Notes: generated from the sequence alone by a model not told the origin. Shown: positions 40,401-50,890, counted from the first letter of the stretch. The stretch: 64,000 bases of DNA from Bathymodiolus brooksi (GCA_963680875.1 OY804578.1:24767101-24831100); one strand, 5' to 3'. Made by a program: numbers and translations.

Positions 40401-43400
40401 GTGATGGATTCTGGTTACCCCTTTGGTATCTTTTGGCCTGTGATGGATTCTGGTTACCCCTTTGGTATCTTTTGGCCTGTGATGTATTCTGGTTACCCCT
40501 TTGGTATCTTTTGACTAGTGACAGATGCTGGTTACCCTTTTGGTATCTTTTGGCTAGTGACAGATTCTAGTTACCCTTTTGGTATCTTTTGGCCTGTGAT
40601 GGGTTCTGTTTACCCCTTTGGTATCTTTTGGCTAGTGACAGATTCTGGTTACCCTTTTGGTATCTTTTGGCTAGTGACAGATTCTAGTTACCCTTTTGGT
40701 ATCTTTTGGCCTGTGATGGATTCTGATTACCCCTTTGGTATATATTGGCCTGTGATGGATTCTGGTTACCCCTTTGGTATCTTTTGGCTAGTGACAGATT
40801 CTAGTTACCCTTTTGGTATCTTTTGGCCTGTGATGGATTCTGGTTACCCCTTTGGTATCTTTTGGCCTGTGATGGATTCTGGTTACCCCTTTGGTATCTT
40901 TTGGCTAGTGATGGATTACCCCTTTGGTATCTTTTGGCTAGTGACAGATTCTGGTTACCCTTTTGGTATCTTTTGGCCTGTGATGGATTCTGGTTACCCG
41001 TTTGGTATCTTTTGGCCTGTGATGGATTGTGGTTACCCCTTTGGTATCTTTTGGCTAGTGACATATTCTGGTTACCCTCTTGGTATCTTTTGGCCTGTGA
41101 TGGATTCTGGTCACCCATTTGGTATCTTTTGGCCTGTGATGGATTCTGGTTACCCCTTTGGTATCTTTTGGCTAGTGACAGATTCTGGTTACCCCTTTGG
41201 TATCTTTTGGCCTGTGATAGATTCTGGTTACCCCTTTGGTATCTTTTGGCCTGTGATAGATTCTGGTTACCCCTTTGGTATCTTTTGGCTAGTGACAGAT
41301 TCTGGTTACCCCTTTGGTATCTTTTGGCCTGTGATGGATTCTGGTTACCCCTTTGGTATCTTTTGGCCTGGCTAGTGACAGATTCTGGTTTCCCCTTTGG
41401 TATCTTTTGGACTGTGATGGATTCTTGTTACCCCTTTGGTATCTTTTGGCCTGTGATGGATTCTGGTTACCCCTTTGGTATCTTTTGGCTAGTGACAGAT
41501 TCTGGTTACCCTTTTGGTATCTTTTGGCCTGTGATGGATTCTGGTTACCCCTTTGGTATCTATTGACTAGTGACAGATTCTGGTTACCCTTTTGGTATCT
41601 TTTGGCCTGTGGTGGATTCTGGTTACCACTTTGGTATCTTTTGGCTAGTGACAGATTCTGGTTACCCCTTTGGTGTCTTTTGGCCTGTGATGGATTCTGG
41701 TTACCCCTTTGGTATCTTTTGACTAGTGACAGATTCTGGTTACCCCTTTGGTATCTTTTGGCTAGTGACAGATTCTGGTTACCCCTTTGGTATCTTTTGG
41801 CCTGTGATGGATTCTGGTTACCCTTTTGGTATCTTTTGGCTAGTGACAGATTCTGGTTACCCTTTTGGTATCTTTTGGCCTGTGATGGATTCTGGTTACC
41901 CCTTTGGTATCTTTTGGCCTGTGATGGATTCTGGTTACTCCTTTGGTATCTTTTGGCTAGTGACAGATTCTGGTTACCCTTTTGGTATCTTTTGGCCTGT
42001 GATGGATTCTGATTACCCCTTTGGTATCTTTTGGCCTGTGATGGATTCTGGTTACCCTTTTGGTATCTTTTGGCTAGTGACAGATTCTAGTTACCCTTTT
42101 GGTATCTTTTGGCCTGTGATGGATTCTGGTTACCCCTTTGGTATCTTTTGGCCTGTGATGGATTCTGGTTACCCCTTTGGTATCTTTTGGCCTGTGATGG
42201 ATTCTGGTTACCCCTTTGGTATCTTTTGGCTAGTGATAGATTCTGGTTACCCCTTTGGTATCTTTTGGGCTGTGATGGATTCTGGTTACCCCTTTGGTAT
42301 CTTTTGGCCTGTGATAGATTCTGGTTACCCTTTTGGTATCTTTTGGCTAGTGACAGATTCTGGTTACCCCTTTGGTATCTTTTGCCTGTGATGGATTTTG
42401 GTTACCCTTTTGGTATCTTTTGGCCTGTGATGGATTCTGGTTACCCCTTTGGTATCTTTTGGCTAGTGACAGATTCTGATTACCCTTTTGGTATCTTTTG
42501 GCCTGTGATGGATTCTGGTTACCCCTTTGGTATCTTTTGGCTAGTGACAGATTCTGGTTACCCTTTTGGTATCTTTTGGCCTGTGATGGATTCTGGTTAC
42601 CCTTTTGGTATCTTTTGGCCTGTGATGGATTCTGGTTACCCCTTTGGTATCTTTTGGCTAGTGACTGATTCTGGTTACCCCTTTGGTATCTTTTGGCCTG
42701 TGATGGATTCTGGTTACCCCTTTGGTATCTTTTGACTAGTGACAGATTCTGGTTACCCCTTTGGTATCTTTTGGCTAGTGACAGATTCTGGTTACCCCTT
42801 TGGTATCTTTTGGCCTGTGATGGATTCTGGTTACCACTTTGGTATCTTTTGGCTAGTGACAGATTCTGGTTACCCTTTTGGTATCTTTTGGCCTGTGATG
42901 GATTCTGGTTACCCCTTTGGTATCTTTTGGCCTGTGATGGATTCTGGTTACCCTCTTTGGTATCTTTTGGCTAGTGGCAGATTCTGGTTACACTTTTGGT
43001 ATCTTTTGGCCTGTGATGGATTCTGATTACCCCTTTGGTATCTGTTGGCCTGTGATGGATTCTGGTTACCCCTTTGGTATCTTTTGGCTAGTGACAGATT
43101 CTAGTTACCCTTTTGGTATCTTTTGGCCTGTGATGGATTCTGGTTACCCCTTTGGTATCTTTTGGCCTGTGATGGATTCTGGTTACCCCTTTGGTATCTT
43201 TTGGCCTTTGATGGATTACCCCTTTGGTATCTTTTGGCCTGTGACAGATTCTAGTTACCCTTTTGGTATCTTTTGGCCTGTGATGGATTCTGGTTACCCC
43301 TTTGGTATCTTTTGGCCTGTGATAGATTCTGGTTACCCCTTTGGTATCTTTTGGCTAGTGACAGATTCTGGTTACCCTTTTGGTATCTTTTGGTCTGTGA

Positions 43401-44580
43401 TAGATTCTGGTTACCCCTTTGGTATCTTTTGGCTAGTAACAGATTCTGGTTACCCTCTTGGTATCTTTTGGCCTGTGATGGATTCTGGTTACCCCTTTGG
43501 TATCTTTTGGCCTGTGATGGATTCTGGTTACCCCTTTGGTATCTTTTGGCCTGTGACAGATTCTGGTTACCCCTTTGGTATCTTTTGGCCTGTGATGGAT
43601 TTTGGTTACCCCTTTGGTATCTTTTGGTTAGTGACAGATTCTGGTTACCCCTTTGGTATCTTTTGGCCTGTGGTGGATTCTGGTTACCCCTTTGGTATCT
43701 TTTGGCTAGTGACAGATTCTGGTTACCCCTTTGGTATCTTTTGGCCTGTGATAGATTCTGGTTACCCCTTTGGTATCTTTTGGCTAGTGACAGATTCTGG
43801 TTACCCTCTTGGTATCTTTTGGCCTGTGATGGATTCTGGTTACCCCTTTGGTATCTTTTGGCCTGTGATGGATTCTGGTTACCCTTTTGGTATCTTTTGG
43901 CTAGTGACAGATTCTGGTTACCCTCTTGGTATCTTTTGACCTGTGATGGATTCTGGTTACCCCTTTGGTATCTTTTGGCCTGTGATGGATTCTGGTTACC
44001 CCTTTGGTATCTTTTGGCTAGTGACAGATTCTGGTTACCCTTTTGGTATCTTTTGGCCTGTGATGGATTCTGGTTACCCCTTTGGTAACTTTTGGCCTGT
44101 GATATATTCTGGTTACCCCTTTGGTATCTTTTGGCTGGTGACAGATTCGGGTTACCCCTTTGGTATCTTTTGGCCTGTGATGGATTCTGGTTACCCCTTT
44201 GGTATATTTTGGCCTGTGATGGATTCTGGTTACCCCTTTGGTATCTTTTGGCTAGTAACAGATTCTGGTTACCCTTTTGGTATCATTTGGCCTGTGATGG
44301 ATTCTGGTTACCCCTTTGGTATCTTTTGGCCTGTGATGGATTCTGGTTACCCCTTTGGTATATTTTGGCCTGTGATGGATTCTGGTTACCCCTTTGGTAT
44401 CTTTTGGCCTGTGATGGATTCTGGTTACCCCCTTGGTATCTTTTTGCCTGTGATGGATTCTGGTTACCCCTTTGGTATCTATTGGCCAATGACGGATTCT
44501 GACTATCCCTTTGGTATCTTTTTTCCAGTGACGGATTCTAGTTACCCTTTTGGTATCTTTTGGTTAGTGACGGATTCTAG

Positions 44581-44623
44581 TTACCCTTTTGTTATCTTCA
44601 AATGTTTCTTGTCTCTACACCTC
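44581..44623 (+). repeat. Right remnant of the dispersed element after the 39-bp array
   Basis: After the last decayed unit the sequence reads GTTATCTTCAAATGTTTCTT. This parallels GGTATCTTCAAGTTTTTCTT at 55392-55411, which follows the 19-bp array. It marks the distal side of the hosting element. Confidence 0.65.
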
Positions 44624-44869
44624 TACATTGTGGTATTTATCTACAATGTGATATTTATCTACATTGTGGTATTTATCTACATTGTGGTATTTATCTACAT
44701 TGTTGTATTTATCTACATTGTGGTATTTATCTAGTGGTATTTATCTACAATGTTGTATTTATCTACATTGTGGTATTTATCTACATTGTGGTATTTATCT
44801 ACAATGTTGTATTTATCTACATTGTGGTATTTATCTACATTGTGTGTGGTATTTATCTACATTGTTGTA
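44624..44869 (+). repeat. 18-bp minisatellite
   Basis: About 13 units of ACATTGTGGTATTTATCT with ACAATG and GTTGTA variants, and one short unit near 44731. It starts within about 25 bases of the end of the 39-bp array. The open frames across it are six-codon repeats caused by the unit length. Confidence 0.93.
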
Positions 44870-45292
44870 AGGTAAAGTCATGTCTTCCTGTTTAGTTTTA
44901 TTCAGTTGACCTACATTGTACACTTAAACACACAGTATAAAAATGAATATTTATTACGTGTTTACGGAAACTTAACACCACTTGATACTATCTAATGTGT
45001 GCTTTATAGCATATCTTTGCTCGATATTACACAGTTTTACACAAACAACTACTAATGTAAAAGGTAAGAAATGTAGCTATGTTTTTAGAAAATATCGGAT
45101 ATTTTGAGGGAATGGGGGTTGCTAACAGCAAGTAGTCAACACTCAAGGCAGTGGTGTCGTCACAAAACACATTCATGATCAATATTTCTTTTCAAAACAA
45201 TTGTGCAAAACAGCAGAATGGAGTAATCATAAAAATTCTGATATGTTTACAAACATTTATCATATCCGTTTTAAACTGAGATGGATAAACAT
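44870..45292. other. Unique AT-rich sequence, nothing recognised
   Basis: No exon with both splice sites, no RNA gene and no clear transposon end was found. The frame that opens at 45201 runs into the inverted-repeat arm and is not supported as a gene. Confidence 0.5.
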
Positions 45293-45300
45293 ACGTGGTT

Positions 45301-46162
45301 TACAGGGCCTTGTCACTATCCAGGTAAATATACTATCAATGTATAAACATATACAAAGGTGGACATCTTTTTTTACCCCCGCTCGCTTCAAGTCGTGTTT
45401 GTTTTTTAAATTCCTTCTAATATATTCAAAACCCTGTTTGGTTCAACTCCCAAGACCTTATTCTTTTAAAAAAATATCATGACCTCCCCTCGACTACCTC
45501 TTGTGAAGGCGCAGCGGTCGTTTTTGTCAGGAATTCGCCCGAGTAGAGAACAACATGGACCCAAAGTGAAAGTAACAGCGCCACCTAAAAAAAAACCGGA
45601 AGTTCGGAACTCTCGGGGCTTTAGCTTTGAGGTAAGGAAAATACCGTTAAGATTCAAACATCATTAAACGAGCGGGACGATTTGAAGTGAAAACTGAACA
45701 TTTCTGACTTGTACATACAATGAATGATAAATGCCATTTTCAAGGCTTTTTCTTGATTGCTGTCCCTTTTCTTTAATTTATTATTTCGTCTGTTATTTCC
45801 AGCGGTATCTTATACTTAGAAACACGATAACTAGCGAGAAAACCAAATATCGAATGGTAAAACCCCGAGAGTTCTGAACTTCCGTTTTTTTATACAACTT
45901 TGGGTCCATGTTGTTCTCTACTCAGGCGAATTCCTGACAAAAACGACCGCTGCGCCTTCACAAGAGGTAGTCGAGGGGGGGTCATGATATTTTTGGAAAA
46001 GAATAAGGTCTTGGGAGTTGAACCAAACAGGGTTTTGAATATATTAGAAGGAATTTAAAAAACAAACACGACTTGAAGCGAGCGGGGGTAAAAAAGATGT
46101 CCGCCCTTGTATATGATTATACATTGATAGTATATTTACGTGGATAGTGACAAGGCCCTGTG
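45301..46162. mobile_element. Foldback element with arms of about 300 bp, hAT-like ends
   Basis: The arm at 45303-45620 reappears as its reverse complement at about 45865-46160, with a spacer of about 240 bp. The outer ends read CAGGGCCTTGTCACTATCCA and its complement. Direct copies of CGTGGTT flank the element (45294-45300 and 46163-46169). With one mismatch these extend to 8 bp, the duplication length of hAT transposons. No transposase frame is present; the short frames in the arms are mirror images of each other. The inverted arms are seen directly; the hAT assignment is inference. Confidence 0.82.
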
Positions 46163-46169
46163 CGTGGTT

Positions 46170-46521
46170 GTTAACATATTACACAAATTATAAAAATAAT
46201 AATGATACGATTCATTGACCAATATACATTTTAGGATTTATCATAATTGTTTACAATAAAACTTTGTTTTGTACAGGTACCTGTATGTTACCATCACTTG
46301 ACGCTAAAAATAAACAAAATATAAAAATCATAAGTGACACATGTGTAATCCCGAGTTCTTGAGCGTACCTGGGGAATTTCAGAAACGCGTCGTGCGCATT
46401 TAATTAGATATCTACGTTTGTTGTAATTATTATGACCAAATAGTTTATGTTAGATGGCATTGTTCTAGATTTTGTCCATATATATGTCTTACTTTTGTAT
46501 TTCGTATTCGGGTTATGGTTA
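46170..46521. other. Unique AT-rich sequence, nothing recognised
   Basis: No coding exon or repeat relationship was identified. If the acceptor at 46918-46919 is used, this stretch is probably intronic or 5' flanking sequence of the HEPN gene. Confidence 0.45.
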
Positions 46522-46567
46522 TGGTGTTTAACGCCACTTGCAGCAATATTTGAGTTATATCGTGGCG
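46522..46567 (-). mobile_element. SINE 3' tail fragment, inverted
   Basis: Read on the minus strand, this matches the SINE tail at 54290-54335 (ATATAGCTGAAATATTGCTG followed by a GTGGCGTTAAACAC motif) with a few substitutions. Only the tail part is present, a 5'-truncated or decayed copy. Confidence 0.8.
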
Positions 46568-46919
46568 GTCATTAAAAAGTCTTAATTTTTTAAGATAATT
46601 TGTATTGTTCTTATATGGAAGATTAATCAATATGATAAAATGTAAAACAGAGTATATAAAAACAACATTCAGAATTGATCAAACAATACCATCAAGAATG
46701 AGATAGAGTCGAACAGCAAGCATTATCTCAATATAATTGGAAGTGAGACATGATGCTTCGATATTGTTATCATTTATTGCTCTGTCCTTGTTCATGTTCT
46801 GAGACAAACAAACAGCTACAAATATAGAATGTTATATTGTATCTATAACAATGTAAAGAACAAATACAAATGTGTCTTGAGCAATGAAAATCAGTTTATT
46901 GTTCCTGTTTTTGTTTCAG

Positions 46920-47083
46920 TAGCACACAAGACAAAATAGAGTGGGACTGCATGGACATTTTCTGAATGAGACGCCATTATGATTTATGTAGTACTAACAC
47001 TAGTCATTGGCGCGGTGGTTATTGGTTTTTGTCACGGCATAGTATTGGTTCTCGGGTCAAAGATTCTTCCACTTAAGAAACAC
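46920..47083 (+). CDS. Candidate first coding exon with a hydrophobic N-terminal segment
   Basis: A long pyrimidine tract ending TTTTTGTTTCAG gives an acceptor at 46918-46919. An ATG at 46979 then opens 35 codons up to a strong donor, CAC|GTAAGA, at 47083/47084. The peptide begins with a hydrophobic stretch (VVLTLVIGAVVIGF) that continues to about residue 27 and then turns basic (LPLKKH), like a signal anchor or transmembrane segment. A five-codon upstream frame starts at 46951. The exon ends in phase 0, and the next convincing exon (51472) also starts in phase 0, so the two can be joined in frame across a 4.4-kb intron. The splice signals and hydrophobicity are seen. Membership of the HEPN gene is inference; it could be the start of another transcript or a chance frame. 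Confidence 0.5.
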
Positions 47084-47385
47084 GTAAGAATTTTTAAATA
47101 TTACTTTTTATAACTAAATTATTAATTCTACAACGAAATCTAGCTAAATCGTAAACAAAAAGGTATGAAAAGAAATTATCCGTTGAACAAAATATATATA
47201 CCTGTACATGTATATAGTAATATATTTGACTATTTTCTGTCACGAACAAATACAAATTCAAAATGGTGGAAGATAAAACCAAAAATTCCAAAAGTTCCCA
47301 AAAACAGTACAAAACTTTACAATCTAAATGTCGTCAGAGATCTGATTAGCAAGAGAGGATGGTTGCATTGGGATATCATTAACCG

Positions 47386-47522
47386 GTTTACCCCCGCCAC
47401 ATTTTTGTGCCTGTCCCAATACAGGACCTGGATTTCCAACGTCACATGTCGTGGTCTTTTCTTGTGCACAATGAGAAGGTAAGAGGTGTTTGTTCGTTTT
47501 GTGGATATTTGTGGAATTGTTT
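47386..47522 (+). repeat. Dispersed repeat fragment (same family as 9551-9648)
   Basis: It contains CCCCGCCACATTTTTGTGCC, a CTGTCCCAATACAGGACCTGG stretch, and then the block shared with the right edge of the 34-bp array. The 105-codon frame opening at 47165 ends inside it and is discounted for that reason. Confidence 0.7.
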
Positions 47523-47523
47523 A

Positions 47524-47810
47524 GGGAACGACCATTTAACTTGAAGGGTGGGGTTATGGTTTTTTTCTAAAAAAATATTCTGATTCCCAATGTAGCTGAA
47601 AAAAATATTCTGATTTTGGTGGAGGAAAAAAAATAATCTGATTCAGAGTTTTTGTCATATAACCTAATGTTAAATTCTGGAAAAAAAATTCGTGCTTTGC
47701 GCAACAAATAAAAAAAATATTCTAACTGTTGTGTTGTCCGAAAAAAAAATTTCTGAACGAAACAAAAAACCATAACCCCCCCCCCCCCTTCAAGTTAAAT
47801 GGTCGGTCCC
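47524..47810. mobile_element. MITE with TTA target duplication (PIF/Harbinger-like)
   Basis: Terminal inverted repeats begin GGGAACGACCATTTAACTTG at the left and are mirrored as CAAGTTAAATGGTCGGTCCC at the right, with one mismatch in the outer 20 bases. The direct triplet TTA lies on both sides (47521-47523 and 47811-47813), matching the three-base TWA duplications of PIF/Harbinger elements. The interior is A-rich with four imperfect copies of an AAAAAATATTCTGATT-like stretch and a poly-C run. There is no transposase. The 68-codon minus-strand frame inside is only this interior repeat. Confidence 0.85.
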
Positions 47811-48002
47811 TTACCATATGTACTTAAACTTTCTTTTCACAAAAACAAAAACAACACCAGTTAAACATATGAAATAAAATACCATGAAACCAGGCAACAC
47901 GATCTTCCAATAGACTAGAGTGATGTACTTCGGAAGGATAGCTTCACCTGATTCAAACATGTGTTATATTACAATTCTCTAATTTAAGGATTAAAAATAT
48001 GA

Positions 48003-48250
48003 CTATTACTAAGGGTGTCATAGTAAAAAAATACTGTGTGTTATAATCAAATACCGGGTGGTTATAGTCATACAGCGGGTGTTGTAGTAAAACAAAATAC
48101 TGGATGTTATAGTCAAACCCCAGGTGTTATAGGAAAAAAAATCATACCGGGTGTTATAATCAAACACCGGTGCTAATAGTAAAAAAAACAGGTGTTATGA
48201 AAAAAATACCGGGTGGTTATAGTCATACACTGTGTGTTATAGTAGATTAT
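48003..48250 (+). repeat. Decayed tandem repeat of an ACCGGGTGTTATAGT type
   Basis: About ten degenerate units of 20-25 bp alternate between ATAGTCAAACACCGGGTGTT-like and TTATAGTAAAAAAATAC-like halves. Related pieces occur at 50198-50254 and 50745-50890, so this is a dispersed family and not an isolated array. Confidence 0.7.
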
Positions 48251-49934
48251 TATACTTCATGCAAAAATCTATTAATTTCATTGGATAATAGGCATTTGAC
48301 ATTCCTCAATAACTTTTTTTGGTGTAGGAATCAGATCGTAATAACACTCTCTGCCGTAATAACACCCTCTGCAATATCACCCTCCTGAGTCGAAGTTTGC
48401 CGAACCGGAAAATAACACCCGCTCCGTCCGAGTTTTGCCGATTAGTCATTTCCGGTAATAACACCTTCTGCAGGCTATGGAAACGATGATCTCCCTTGGC
48501 TATATAGTCAGCCATTACAAAATAAAGGGGGGTGCTAATGTGTGTATCGTGTTAGGTAAATGAGTTTGCCAGAGATTTATTAATGGATATATTGTGACAA
48601 AATATGGATGTAATTGTTTGAAATATATATTTCCCAAGGAGGTTTGTATTATTTTACATTCAACATACGTCTTCATGTAAAATTTTGGATGTGAAGTAAA
48701 ATACAATCAAAATTTGGGCCAAATGTTACCAGCGAGCTGCTGGTAAGATCAGGATCAGAATCAGGAAGATTTTCAGTTTGACAAATTTTTCTGAATGGCT
48801 TTTTGTTCTTTTGTAAGGTATTTTTACCTTAATAATTATATATAAAAACAGAAAATATAGGTTATATATTTTTATGAAATAAATTAATTAAAAGAAACAC
48901 GTGTTTTCTTAGAATATGGTAAATCCGAGGATGATATGCAAAGCAGATGTTTGTTTACAAACAATAATTATATATATAAGTGTATTTTGTAAACAACTAA
49001 TGGTATGTAGATACATTGTATCTAACATAGTTAACACTTAATCCAAGTTTTATTTAGCATACATATGCATTTTGATTATTTTATTTTATGAATATTAAAA
49101 ACAGAGGATCTATTTAGATCATAGATGGGCTTCACACTCCTACAGGAGTATAGACAGTATTGTAAAATATTTATTTCATTTTTTTTAAATATAAACTTAT
49201 AAACAAACTGTGTTAATCACTGTTGGTTCAAAATTTTTTTACAAAAAGTTCTCGAGTAGTAATTTTATAATACTATACAGTACTATGATTATCTCCCTTT
49301 ATTTATGTTCCTTAAAAAGCATTTTCCCCAATAATTATTGTTAATTCAACTTTTTGCATTTAATAGTTATATTTTGAAATTGTTATCAATATTAAACAAT
49401 AATTTTTTTTTATGTTCATATTTATATGAATATTATAGTTGCAAGTATTTAAATTAAATATACCTACCTTGAAGAACTTTAGATTTATTTATATAATCAA
49501 CGCCCACTTTATTATAAATATATTGCAGAATTTCCTTCGATACTTTCCGTATATTACAATTATACTTCGGTATTTTCCGATTTATTTCGGTCGATTCTAA
49601 ATTTGCATAGACACTTCAAATACGTCAAATAATTATCCAATGAAAAGTTTCTCGATATACGAGAACTAGAAGAGAAATTCATTACTTATTATAAAATCCC
49701 GAGATACATCGAATGGTAAAATCGGCCATTTTCTAGCATCATTATTTGCTGATTCCATCCCCTTTCCCTATGACATCCCATGCCCTCTGTTATTGTTAAT
49801 GAAAATATTACTTGTTGAAATGATAGTAGTTGTTGATTTATTTAGGTAGTGATATATACATAGTGTGTCCCATTGGTTAACTGACTCCAATAAAAATTCA
49901 AAGTCCTCTTTTTTACTACTGGCATTCAGTATAA
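48251..49934. other. AT-rich intronic or spacer DNA
   Basis: If the exon model is right this lies in the first coding intron. It contains short CACCCTCTGC and AACACC blocks near 48345-48475 that resemble the complement of the decayed repeat. The rest is long A/T-rich stretches. I found no exon and no clear element ends. Confidence 0.5.
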
Positions 49935-50198
49935 TATAAACATACTGCCTTTAGTTGAGGGTGTTATGGTAGATGATCACACTCTGGAAACAAATATCAG
50001 TCGATTTTAAAAGCTCATTAGAGCTTGTGTTATATGTATGATTTATATCGACTCTAAATAAAGCTTTGAATTGAAATCACACTCTGGAAAAAGAATATCA
50101 CCCTTTGTCTCGGTGATATTCTTTTTCCAGAGTGTGATATTTTTTCCCTCGTGTGGTAATTTACCATAACACCCTCAACTAAAGGCAGTATGTTTATA
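49935..50198. mobile_element. Foldback element with perfect 37-bp arms
   Basis: Positions 49935-49971 are the exact reverse complement of 50162-50198; the arm includes ACATACTGCCTTTAGTTGAG. The interior holds a second, perfect hairpin (50076-50138) and a third copy of that hairpin's arm at about 49977-49990. The middle part ends with AATAAAGCTTTGAATTGA, which resembles a retroposon tail. I could not define a target duplication. Confidence 0.8.
50076..50138. repeat. Perfect hairpin, 27-bp arms and 9-bp loop
   Basis: The left arm, 50076-50102, is exactly complementary to 50112-50138; the arm includes CACTCTGGAAAAAGAATATC. It sits inside the larger foldback at 49935-50198. On RNA or single-stranded DNA it would form a very stable stem. 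Confidence 0.93.
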
Positions 50199-50254
50199 TA
50201 ATACCATGTGTTATAATAAAATACCGGATGGTTATGGTCAAACACCGGGTGTGC
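50198..50254 (+). repeat. Fragment of the ACCGGGTGTTATAGT family
   Basis: Two to three decayed units directly follow the foldback element (ATACCGGATGGTTATGGTCA, then AACACCGGGTGTG). It is the same family as 48003-48250. Confidence 0.65.
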
Positions 50255-50257
50255 CGA

Positions 50258-50346
50258 GGTTGACAATGAAATTTCTAGGGGTAACAATCTGCTCTACCTT
50301 CGCCTCGGTTGACAATGAATTTCTCGGGGTAACAATCTGCTCTACC
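50258..50346 (+). repeat. Direct duplication of about 41 bp
   Basis: Copies at 50258-50298 and 50307-50346 share GGTTGACAATGAA and GGGTAACAATCTGCTCTACC. They differ by one base of length and about one substitution. Confidence 0.85.
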
Positions 50347-50580
50347 ACCCTCTCAGCTATGTGTTATTTGTTTTATTATGCTGAATGTTCTTTTTTATGA
50401 TTTTGATGTCCTGAATTTCAATTGCTGTTGTCTTTAAATGTGCTAAACTGTGATATCGATGATGTGTAATTAATAAGAGTACATACATTTTTTGTATTTG
50501 TTAATATTTTTCTGCCATTTTGGTGTATGCTTTATACAGATGGGTGTTCTCAAATGAAAAGTGAGCTATTTTGTCAGCTA

Positions 50581-50670
50581 TGCCATGTGATAGACTAAAT
50601 TATCACCATCTGCCATGTGATAGACTAAATTATCACCCTCTGCCATGTGATAGAGTAAGTTGGCACACCT
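50581..50670 (+). repeat. Three tandem 30-bp units
   Basis: Units start at 50581, 50611 and 50641 with TGCCATGTGATAGACTAAAT. The first two differ by one base, and the third has drifted in its second half. Confidence 0.9.
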
Positions 50671-50744
50671 CCTTAACCAATGAGAAGACAGGAAATTTAC
50701 ATGAAATATAATAAAATGAAATAGCTGATTGTAATTAGTCAGAT

Positions 50745-50890
50745 ACCGGATGCTATAGTAAAAAATACCAGGTGTCATAGTCAAGCACTGGGTGTTTTAT
50801 TCTCATACCGAGTGGTTGTAGTCATGCACCTTGTGCTACAGTAAAACACTGTGTGCTATAGTCAAAAGCCGGGTGTAATAGTAAAATTTT
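50745..50890 (+). repeat. Decayed tandem repeat of the ACCGGGTGTTATAGT family
   Basis: About six degenerate units, with motifs such as ATACCAGGTGTCATAGTC and CACTGTGTGCTATAGTC. It is the third block of the family also seen at 48003-48250 and 50198-50254. Confidence 0.65.

Larger units (their letters stand above)
10124..44600 (+). repeat. 39-bp satellite array (about 880 units)
   Basis: The repeated 39-bp unit includes GGTATCTTTTGGCCTGTGAT and a GGATTCTGGTTACCCCTTT stretch. There are two main unit types: one with CCTGTGATGG, the other with CTAGTGACAG. Rare diagnostic units include a 30-bp form lacking nine bases (12712, 18286, 21400, 25294, 32386 and others), a TTTCGG form (11613, 17339, 20454, 24348, 31439) and an ACAGATGCTGG form. 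The unit equals 13 codons and is stop-free in four of six frames, which explains open frames of up to 708 codons. The edge units (44480-44590 and 10124-10160) are the most diverged. No promoter, splice pattern or codon bias suggests translation. Confidence 0.98.

Noticed and set aside
10124..44600. Centromeric identity of the arrays
   Set aside because: Length and higher-order structure would permit it, but a gene lies within a few kilobases and sequence alone cannot show centromere function.
45201..45667. Small open frames around the foldback element
   Set aside because: They lie in or run into the inverted arms, and mirror-image frames occur in both arms; no domain is recognisable.
47165..47482. 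A 105-codon frame as a gene
   Set aside because: Its C-terminal third is a dispersed repeat also found at the edge of the 34-bp array, and the rest shows no recognisable motif.
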